From IMG/VR virus record IMGVR_UViG_3300042305_001169, positions 1-28,478 of that record: a DNA stretch of 28,478 bases. One strand, written 5' to 3'. The notes under the pieces were generated by a model that was not told the origin of the DNA, made no database searches, and was given only the letters and a program-made list of their open reading frames with translations. How positions within the stretch are numbered: position 1 is the first letter of the stretch; each line of letters opens with the position of its first letter. This document shows, piece by piece, positions 21,735 through 28,478 of the stretch. The position numbers were made by a program, and so were the translations under genes. Origin of the DNA: a virus.

Positions 21735-22928
21735 ATGAATGATATAGCCAAAAAAAACGCTCAAGAAATGCTTAGAAGGGCTGAGAGTTCTCCTCGCAGG
21801 CAATGGGGGTGGGGAACTCCAGAAATTGGAACTACTTCTCCAGAAGAAAGGGAGGCTTACGAATATCTAGAAAAGAAACCTCTGGTAGAGTCTGGTCAAT
21901 TATCGCCCGCTGAATTGCCAGAGCAATACGGTGGTCGCCCACAAGGAACTACCCGCAGGGCTATTAGGTCACAAGTTGCTTGGGATGCGGGGTATGCTGC
22001 TGAGTTGGAACGACAGAGGCAAATAAGAGAGATGGAGATGGAACAAAAAAGATTCAATCTTCAACTTGATCAAGAGAAAAGGATGCAGGGTCAATACCAA
22101 CTTGAATTGGATGCGGCATTGAAACGCAGCGCCAGAGAAAACCGAATTCAAGATGAAGCAAGGGCAATTCAAGATTCTATTATTGGTGGAAAGTATCTTG
22201 GAGATCAGGATGGAGTTCCGCAATTTTCACAACCAATTAGGCCAGATGATGATGATGCGGTTGATCGGCTTAGAGAGATAGCAAGAAACCGACTTGGAAT
22301 GGAAAATCCCGCAGCACTGGCGATGTGGAAAGATTTGTATGAAGACGCCCAAAAATATCAAGAGGCAAAAGCAGAAAGCGCCATTGAGACACGCGACAAA
22401 AACCTTTCATTTATTGTAGATCAACAGAAAGAAGCGTCCTCTCTTGGTGTTGATGTTTCTCCGTATTTTACTCAGGATGAACAAACTGGAGAGGTGACCG
22501 CCGTGGATCAGATTGGACTTTCAGAGGCCATTGGAAAAGCAAAGAAAGAAGATATCGAAAGAAAGAAGCAAGAGATTGTTGGATCAAAACTTGATGAAGA
22601 AAGCCGCAAGCAGGCTGTTTCAATCATTGGTCAGATTGAAGATACGGATAAGCTAATCCGAGAGGCAAATTTTAAGGCACAAAGAGAGACCAGCAAAAAG
22701 ATTATAGATGAGTATTTGTCTCAATCTGAATTTCTTAGAAGTGAGCGGGCATTGCTTGAACAAAGATTTAATAATGTTGTTCCTCAAAAACAACAGACAC
22801 AACAGGCACCGCAGGCACAGCCACAAAAAGAACTTAGCCAACAAGACCAAGCTGCGCTAAACTGGGCCAATGCAAACCCAGACGATCCTAGAGCAAAAAA
22901 AATTAAAGACAAACTTGGAGTTCAATAA
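21735..22928 (+). CDS. probable internal virion (ejection) protein, long coiled coil
   Basis: 397 residues, strongly helical: Glu/Arg/Gln-rich coiled coil around 90-150 (LERQRQIREMEMEQKRFNLQ and after) and again around 265-345. A Gln/Pro-rich linker (QKQQTQQAPQAQPQKE) is followed by a short terminal segment, AALNWANANPDDPRAKKIKD, ending KLGVQ. The WA.ANPDDPRA..I...LG ending is a recurrent tail of phage virion proteins. An ejection protein that helps bring DNA and the following giant protein into the cell is a reasonable reading. The stop overlaps the next start by one base (TAATG). Confidence 0.62.
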   Translation: MNDIAKKNAQEMLRRAESSPRRQWGWGTPEIGTTSPEEREAYEYLEKKPLVESGQLSPAELPEQYGGRPQGTTRRAIRSQVAWDAGYAAELERQRQIREMEMEQKRFNLQLDQEKRMQGQYQLELDAALKRSARENRIQDEARAIQDSIIGGKYLGDQDGVPQFSQPIRPDDDDAVDRLREIARNRLGMENPAALAMWKDLYEDAQKYQEAKAESAIETRDKNLSFIVDQQKEASSLGVDVSPYFTQDEQTGEVTAVDQIGLSEAIGKAKKEDIERKKQEIVGSKLDEESRKQAVSIIGQIEDTDKLIREANFKAQRETSKKIIDEYLSQSEFLRSERALLEQRFNNVVPQKQQTQQAPQAQPQKELSQQDQAALNWANANPDDPRAKKIKDKLGVQ

Positions 22929-25900
22929 TGGCCTTTGATCCAGATGAATATCTGAACGAGAAAGGCTCGCCATTTACCGCCACAACGGAATTTGATCCAG
23001 ATGCCTATCTCAGTGAGTTGGACTCAGAAAAAGAAACTGAGTTTGATCCTGATGCCTATTTAGAAGAACCTTCTCCTGTTGCTGGTCTCAGGGTTCCAGA
23101 GGCTCCCCCAATAGTTGAGCGTCCAGTAGAGAAAACTGAAGAGGGGATTCTTCGCAAGGCGGCAGATGTTCCCGTTCGCTTTCTTGGCGGAACGGCTGGC
23201 GTCCTTAAATCTGTTGCCGATGTTTTCGGGGCAGACAGTCCAGCTTCTCAGGACTTTGCCGAAAGACAGAGGTTTTTCCAGAACCTTGTTTCTGAAAGCG
23301 GAAAAGAAAAAGACAAGCGAGCGGCAGAGATTATCAAATCTACAGAAGACGCTGGTCTTTGGGAGCGGGCAAAGTCGGCAGGAAAAGCATTTCTTGAATC
23401 CCCTAGCTCTATGCTTGCCACTGGTGCTGGGAGCTTGGCTCCCTTTATTGCTACTGCTGGAGTTGGAACAGCAGCAAGATTAGGAGCGGCTGGTGTTCGC
23501 GGACTTCAAGTTGCGGCTGGTGCTATTTCTGGTGCTGGAACGGTTAAGGGGGAAATTTACGATGCAGTAAAACAAGCAGCTATTGATGCTGGAAAGACCC
23601 CAGAAGAGGCCGAAACACTCGCTTCCGAAGCTCAATCTTATGGCGAAAACCCAGAACAGATTTTAGCTGGCGGGGCTATTGGAGCACTAGCCGCATCTAC
23701 TGGTATTGAAGCCACTGCTGGTAGGGCTATTTCTGGAGCGGCAAGAAAGCTGGCCACTGGAGCGCAAATCGTCGGTAAAAACGTAGCACAAGAGGTTGTT
23801 ACAGAAGTTCCGCAAGAAGCCCAAACCGCACTTGCTAAAAACTTTGCTTTGCAAAAAGCAGGATTTGATGTGCCTACACTTCAGGGTGTGGTCGAGGCGG
23901 GAACTACGGCTGGTATTGTGGCGGCAGCATTGGGTGGTGCGGCTGGAGGGATTGATGCCATAGCAGCAGCGTCCGAAAACGCACAAAAAGTTAAACTGGC
24001 CGTTAACACACAGAGTGCAGCACAGCAAGTTAGCGATGTGGCCCCGTTTACGGCTTCTGTTGTTTCAGACCAAGCGGAAGTTGTTGGACGCGAAGGTGCA
24101 GAAGATCTTCAGACGGAAGCCGATCAAAAGATTACTGAAATTACTCAAGAAACCCCCGAACAGCGAGTAGCCCGTCTCCAAGAAGAAGCTGCCGCAGCAG
24201 CAGGAATAGAACTAGAAGAAGAGGGAGTCGGGGTCGAGCCGCCTGTTGCCGTCACTCCTCCCGTAGCCCCCACTCCCGAAGGCGCAGTAGCCCCTGTAGA
24301 GCCAGTAGTTGAGCCAATAGTAGCAGAGCCGCAGCCAGAGCCAGAAACGCTCGTCTCGCCCGATGTGGTGGCAGAAACTGTCTCGCCGCAAGCCGTAGTC
24401 CCAGAGACCGAGCCAGCCGACATCCCCGACACCAGAGGACAGGGCAAACAATTTCATGGAGCCAGAGGGCCGATAGAAGGACTCACCGAAGGCTACTATA
24501 GTTCCGACAATATCTACGGAGGAGAGTCTACTTTCTACACAACGGATGCGGTGGACATTGCGGCGGGCTACCAGCGCAAAAAGCCCAATGCCGTCATCTA
24601 CCAAACAACCGAGAAAAAACCAGTTAACTTCTTTGACATGGAAGAGCGGCGTCCCGCCTCTGAATGGGAACAGATGTTCGCGCCCACTGAGGCTACTGGA
24701 ATTCCGTCAGAAGGGTTTGTTCCATTTGGCATAGAGTTGGCTGCTGAAAAAGCAAACGGCACCCCGAACCTCCGCGAGGTCATGGACGAGATGAGGGCTG
24801 AATCCGCGAATGAAGGCTACTCGCGGGATACGCTTCAAGAGTTTTTTGCAGGGATGACGGGGACGCTGGAAAAGATGGGCTTTGGTGGAATGCAGCATAT
24901 CGGTGGACTCCAAACCAACAGACCGCAACACAATGTAAAGATCTACTTCAAGCCATCCGAGCAGCTAGACATTACGCCCGTGGATGTGCGCGGCAATCCC
25001 GTAACTCCCGTAACGCCTGTAGCCCCGACTCCAGAGGGAGTAACCCCGACCCCCGAAACCCCGAATCTTGAACCTCTACGCCGAGTAGCAAGAGCAGAAC
25101 AAACAGAAGAGGATGTTTCGGGGTTGGTCGGTCAAGGACTAGTCGAGCTATACAATGGGCAACCAGTGATCACGCAAGCGGGTCTAGAGGCGTTGCCAGA
25201 GGCCGAACGCCCAAGGCTGAACCCCGAAGCCCGAAAGATCCAAATCGACACAGGATCAAACGAAGTAGTAGCCGAAGCCATCGCGAAGAATCTTCGTATC
25301 GGGGTGGATCAGGTTGGAACAGGTGTGCGTATGCCCGCAGGATGGACACTGGTAGAGGATATCTATGTTCCGCCGAAACCCATCGAAAGAATAACACCTT
25401 CCGAAATTGAAACCGCTGTAATCCCCGAAGAAGCAGGAGATGTGTTTGCCAACTTGGTTAGAAGGAAGCAAGAGGTTCAGCCTACTGTCTTGCAGAAACC
25501 AGCAGGATCTCAGTTCCAAAATCCAGAAGAATTTCGTTCGGCGTTTGATCTTCGTGGCCAAGGACATACACGTTTTGCCATCAGGCTGGATTTAATGCAG
25601 GAGGACGGCGCAATCACAGAAGATGGAAAGAGCCTCATCCTTGCCACAATTTGGGATAACAACACAAATGACGAATTCCTCGCCAACATGGAGATGGGTA
25701 GCGCCCGCAAGAACGTCAAAAGCTACGGGTATGGCGGAAGAACAAGGCAGACAGTCGAAGGCGGAAGAGTCGAGCAAAAGCCACTTCTTGAACTAATTCG
25801 CCAAACTCGTAGAGGTGGAGCCGAGGTCGATAAAAAAACGGCACTAACACTTAATACTTTTTGGCATGAATATGGTCATGCTGGTTACTATTCTTTGCTG

Positions 25901-28478
25901 GATGCCAAGCAAAAGAAGTCAGTAGATGATGCATATAATAAAACCACAAGGTCTGGTCGCAGGGCGTTTTTTGCCGAAGGAAAATCCGATGCTGAAAACA
26001 CTCCTTGGTTCTCAAAGTATTACGCCAAAAACCAATCAGAGTGGTTTGCTCAATCATTTGCCGAGTATGTAATAACGCAAAAGTCTGATCAGAAAAAGTT
26101 GGTTCCAATCTTTGAGCAGATTTTGGATAAGGTCAAAGCCGTCTTTACTAAGCTTTTCAACAGGAAAGAACAGGTCAATCTCAATGACATCTTTGACTTC
26201 ATCCTTCGCGGCGAAGCCTATGGTCAGAAGCCAACTTGGCAGGGATACACGATGTCTACCAAGCCAGCGGTCTACGGAACGCCTAGAGGACAGGCGATAT
26301 CTCCAGAATTTACAAAGAGGGCTTTAGAGCGAGGAGAGGAAGTCTCGTTTGCGGATGAACGCCGTCAACAAATCATTGATGGGATAAGTCTAAAGTTTAA
26401 AAGATCCAAGAATGAATACGGGAACAATGAGTTTAAGACAGAATACGATTTCGGTGGCCGTAGTACTATAGTGGATAAAATATCATTTAGCCTTGAACAA
26501 TTTGATGATTCTACTGTTGCCATGTCCTACTTGCCCTCCAAGGGTGGTAAATATGTAAATATCAAGCTTGGAGAGTTAGAGCAACAGTTTAAGGGGAGAG
26601 CCGCCGCCGAAAGAGCTATCAAGCGGGCTATTGCAGAAATCGAAATGGACGAACGTGTTGGTGGCGCGGAAGAGGCCGCTCCAATAACAGATGTTTGGCA
26701 AGCTCCCGAACAAGAGATTACTTCGGCAAAAACCTCCATCAATGAAAAGAAACTCCCAGCAGTTTTTAACAAGGTTAAAGAATGGGTTTCTGGAACAGTC
26801 AACGCCGACATTGGGGGCGGAAGATTTGATAACGCTACAGATTGGTTACGGGATCGCGGCGTAACTAATCTTATTATTGATTGGTTCAACAGGGATCGCG
26901 CCTTCAACGAAGCAAACATTAATCGTGTTCGTGGAGGTCAGGCAGACACGGCAACAGCCTCCAATGTTCTAAATGTAATTCAAGAGTCAGATGCTAGGGA
27001 TCTTGTTATTCGTCAGGCGGCGGATGCTATCAAAGAAGATGGGGCGGCATACTTCTATATTTACGAGGGAGATAAATCTGGAACTGGAAAACAAACCACA
27101 TCTGGATGGCAAGAGAATCGCAGGACACAAGACTACATTGATGAGATTTCTCAGCACTTTGGAGATGTAACCCGTCAGGGGCAAATGATCGTTGCGAGGA
27201 ATCCAATTAAAGAGGGTGCAGAACCGACAATGCCACCAGAAATTCCCGAAACCATCCCCACCTTCTCCGATGGAAGCCCCGAAGCATCTACTCTTTCTAC
27301 TATGGCGGCGTCTATGGCCAAGGTGGATGCGGCGTCCGAGGCAAAAGGCCCGACAGCCCTAAAGATTGGCGAGATAGCTTCTATCTGGATGGATCAAGGT
27401 GGAGACACCCGCCAACTCCAAGATCTTATTACGGAGAACACTAACCTCACCCCAGCCAATGCCAAGAAGGTGGCCAATGCCATTGCCAAGCAATACGATA
27501 TCCAACAATCTATTAAGACAGCATTCCTTGAAACTCCTGCTGGTGTTTCGGTGGAAGCCTTGCCCGAAGGTGTAACACTTCCCAAGGAAGTTGATCCTGA
27601 TCGGCCCCGCCCCGTCATGCAGCGTCTCTTTGATGTATTCATGGGTGTGAGGGTTCCCCCCGTCAAGATTACGGTCAACGAGAAGACGGCACTCAAGCAA
27701 CAAATCCGACTCAAGGCCGCAGCCAATCGTGCGGCAAAGCAGGAACAGCAACGCATAGCAGATGAGGTGGTCGAAGTAATTAAGGCCATGGAGCTTCGCG
27801 GCCCCGTGCGCCCAAAACAAGCCCAAGCCCTAGCTAAACGCGCAGCTAAAGTAATCTGGACGAGCGAGAAGTCCATGGAGAGCTTTGTCGAATACGCTGC
27901 CAAGGTGGTAGAGAACGCCAACTATGATGCCGATCTTCGCGAGGCCAAGGCAGCACAGAAACGCGCCAAGGAACTTTCCAAACAGAAGAAAGTCGCCATG
28001 AGTCCGCAGCGTCTAATTCTCCAGCAGATCGGCAATGTCGCAGCAAACAAGCTGGAAGATCCCCGCATGTTTGCCGAGATGATCAACTACTACTTGCGTG
28101 GATTCAAGGATGTGCGTTCTCCTGATTATGTAGTTGTTCCTGATGAAGAAATCACGGGCTACATTTCTCAACTTGAAACAGAGTCTGTTAATGATCAAGC
28201 CGAGGTAGAGCGCGAGACCAACGAAAGATTGGCCCGCAAATACGATCTTGATCCAAATGCCATTCCAGAATTGATGAGCCTTATCAACATCATTGAAGAG
28301 ATTGAAGGCAGGGAGAACCGAGAAGCTTTGGAGTCGATCCTTACCGATAAGGCAATCGAAACCCAAGACGGGTTGCGAGGATACGACACAACCGCGCTTA
28401 CTAATACTCAGAAGAATCTTGTTGAATCAATGTTAAATGTGGATTTGAAATCCATTAATACACAAGAGAGGCAAATGT
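22928..28478 (+). CDS. giant polyvalent virion protein with ADP-ribosyltransferase-like, zincin and SAM-methyltransferase domains, truncated by window end
   Basis: At least 1850 codons open to the window end. Order: three FDPD[AE]YL repeats (3-45); Ala/Gly-rich, membrane-like helices (about 160-350); a Pro/Glu/Val-rich linker (about 425-500); an ADP-ribosyltransferase-like or associated region (about 505-690) with QFHGARG (His510), STFYTTD (Tyr537) and DIAAGYQRK (Tyr548); a second Pro/Thr linker; a zincin protease around 850-1090 with HEYGH (His980, Glu981, His984) and a downstream SEWFAQSFAEY that supplies the third ligand; a Rossmann methyltransferase about 1270-1430 with DIGGGRFD (1294-1301), LIIDWFNRDR and NVLNVI (1346-1351); then long helical regions. 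This matches the polyvalent proteins of phages and conjugative elements, which enter the cell with the DNA and act on host defences or chromatin. Frame is confirmed because all motifs fall in one frame from ATG 22928. Confidence 0.85.
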   Translation, partial: MAFDPDEYLNEKGSPFTATTEFDPDAYLSELDSEKETEFDPDAYLEEPSPVAGLRVPEAPPIVERPVEKTEEGILRKAADVPVRFLGGTAGVLKSVADVFGADSPASQDFAERQRFFQNLVSESGKEKDKRAAEIIKSTEDAGLWERAKSAGKAFLESPSSMLATGAGSLAPFIATAGVGTAARLGAAGVRGLQVAAGAISGAGTVKGEIYDAVKQAAIDAGKTPEEAETLASEAQSYGENPEQILAGGAIGALAASTGIEATAGRAISGAARKLATGAQIVGKNVAQEVVTEVPQEAQTALAKNFALQKAGFDVPTLQGVVEAGTTAGIVAAALGGAAGGIDAIAAASENAQKVKLAVNTQSAAQQVSDVAPFTASVVSDQAEVVGREGAEDLQTEADQKITEITQETPEQRVARLQEEAAAAAGIELEEEGVGVEPPVAVTPPVAPTPEGAVAPVEPVVEPIVAEPQPEPETLVSPDVVAETVSPQAVVPETEPADIPDTRGQGKQFHGARGPIEGLTEGYYSSDNIYGGESTFYTTDAVDIAAGYQRKKPNAVIYQTTEKKPVNFFDMEERRPASEWEQMFAPTEATGIPSEGFVPFGIELAAEKANGTPNLREVMDEMRAESANEGYSRDTLQEFFAGMTGTLEKMGFGGMQHIGGLQTNRPQHNVKIYFKPSEQLDITPVDVRGNPVTPVTPVAPTPEGVTPTPETPNLEPLRRVARAEQTEEDVSGLVGQGLVELYNGQPVITQAGLEALPEAERPRLNPEARKIQIDTGSNEVVAEAIAKNLRIGVDQVGTGVRMPAGWTLVEDIYVPPKPIERITPSEIETAVIPEEAGDVFANLVRRKQEVQPTVLQKPAGSQFQNPEEFRSAFDLRGQGHTRFAIRLDLMQEDGAITEDGKSLILATIWDNNTNDEFLANMEMGSARKNVKSYGYGGRTRQTVEGGRVEQKPLLELIRQTRRGGAEVDKKTALTLNTFWHEYGHAGYYSLLDAKQKKSVDDAYNKTTRSGRRAFFAEGKSDAENTPWFSKYYAKNQSEWFAQSFAEYVITQKSDQKKLVPIFEQILDKVKAVFTKLFNRKEQVNLNDIFDFILRGEAYGQKPTWQGYTMSTKPAVYGTPRGQAISPEFTKRALERGEEVSFADERRQQIIDGISLKFKRSKNEYGNNEFKTEYDFGGRSTIVDKISFSLEQFDDSTVAMSYLPSKGGKYVNIKLGELEQQFKGRAAAERAIKRAIAEIEMDERVGGAEEAAPITDVWQAPEQEITSAKTSINEKKLPAVFNKVKEWVSGTVNADIGGGRFDNATDWLRDRGVTNLIIDWFNRDRAFNEANINRVRGGQADTATASNVLNVIQESDARDLVIRQAADAIKEDGAAYFYIYEGDKSGTGKQTTSGWQENRRTQDYIDEISQHFGDVTRQGQMIVARNPIKEGAEPTMPPEIPETIPTFSDGSPEASTLSTMAASMAKVDAASEAKGPTALKIGEIASIWMDQGGDTRQLQDLITENTNLTPANAKKVANAIAKQYDIQQSIKTAFLETPAGVSVEALPEGVTLPKEVDPDRPRPVMQRLFDVFMGVRVPPVKITVNEKTALKQQIRLKAAANRAAKQEQQRIADEVVEVIKAMELRGPVRPKQAQALAKRAAKVIWTSEKSMESFVEYAAKVVENANYDADLREAKAAQKRAKELSKQKKVAMSPQRLILQQIGNVAANKLEDPRMFAEMINYYLRGFKDVRSPDYVVVPDEEITGYISQLETESVNDQAEVERETNERLARKYDLDPNAIPELMSLINIIEEIEGRENREALESILTDKAIETQDGLRGYDTTALTNTQKNLVESMLNVDLKSINTQERQM
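22934..23062 (+). repeat. three FDPD[AE]YL repeats at the N-terminus of the giant protein
   Basis: Residues 3-9, 22-28 and 39-45 read FDPDEYL, FDPDAYL and FDPDAYL, separated by 12 and 10 acidic, flexible residues. The spacing and the identity of the motif suggest short linear binding peptides, possibly for packing the protein into the capsid or for docking to a portal or core protein. The repeat is visible in DNA as TTTGATCC[AT]GATG. Confidence 0.8.

Noticed and set aside
277-28478. Frequent CCCGAA hexamer across forward genes
   Set aside because: It is mostly the in-frame codon pair Pro-Glu (CCC GAA), and CCA GAA is also common; codon preference is a sufficient explanation without a count against expectation.

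Overview
This window is part of the genome of a tailed double-stranded DNA bacteriophage, probably from an aquatic or other environmental sample. It contains a probable major capsid protein, a lysis cassette ending in a CHAP endolysin, a very large repetitive fibre-like protein, several small phage-typical hypothetical proteins, two homing-endonuclease-type genes, and the first 1850 codons of a giant polyvalent virion protein. Genes are tightly packed, with ATGA or GTGA stop/start overlaps at many junctions. No tRNA, rRNA, CRISPR array, integrase or transposase was seen. The host cannot be named. Most starts lack a Shine-Dalgarno sequence and sit behind A/C-rich leaders, which would suit a host that relies little on SD pairing, such as Bacteroidota and some other phyla; this is inference only.

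Layout. (1) 1-3013: the tail of an acidic protein, a promoter-like site and long structured leader, the probable major capsid protein, a small acidic protein, and a chimeric protein with a C-terminal LamG-like lectin domain. (2) 3010-4842: a lysis module of a membrane/coiled-coil protein, a holin-like protein, a two-TM holin candidate with a peptidoglycan-binding-like tail, a GTG-started small protein and the CHAP endolysin. (3) 4839-6925: a tiny zinc ribbon, an acidic protein, a DUF4406-DUF6378 fusion, a metallophosphoesterase and a small helix-turn-helix-like protein. (4) 6909-13796: a reverse-strand operon of four genes led by a 1582-residue protein built from eight clear 126-residue repeats, followed by two Cys-rich or Gly/Asn-rich proteins and a zinc-cluster protein. 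(5) 13797-14012: a control region between divergent operons, holding promoters for both directions, a strong intrinsic terminator and a candidate two-hairpin small RNA. (6) 14013-17852: a forward operon of small proteins (SWIM zinc finger, DUF6496, DUF6321) and a Cas4/RecB-like iron-sulfur nuclease, interrupted by an HNH endonuclease gene (reverse) and a NUMOD3-like DNA-binding gene (forward). (7) 17849-28478: a glycosyltransferase-like protein followed by a string of probable virion proteins, ending in the giant polyvalent protein, which carries an ADP-ribosyltransferase-like region, an HExxH zincin and a SAM-methyltransferase domain and runs off the window.

How the parts may work together. 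The reverse operon and the LamG protein probably handle host recognition. The 18643-28478 block looks like proteins packed in the virion and delivered with the DNA; the giant protein would bring protein-modifying and methylating activities into the cell at entry. The small nuclease, zinc-finger and nucleotide-related genes probably act on DNA or nucleotides inside the cell. The most novel-looking items are the intergenic small-RNA candidate, the 126-residue repeat protein, the domain architecture of the polyvalent protein, and a short aromatic motif shared by neighbouring virion proteins.
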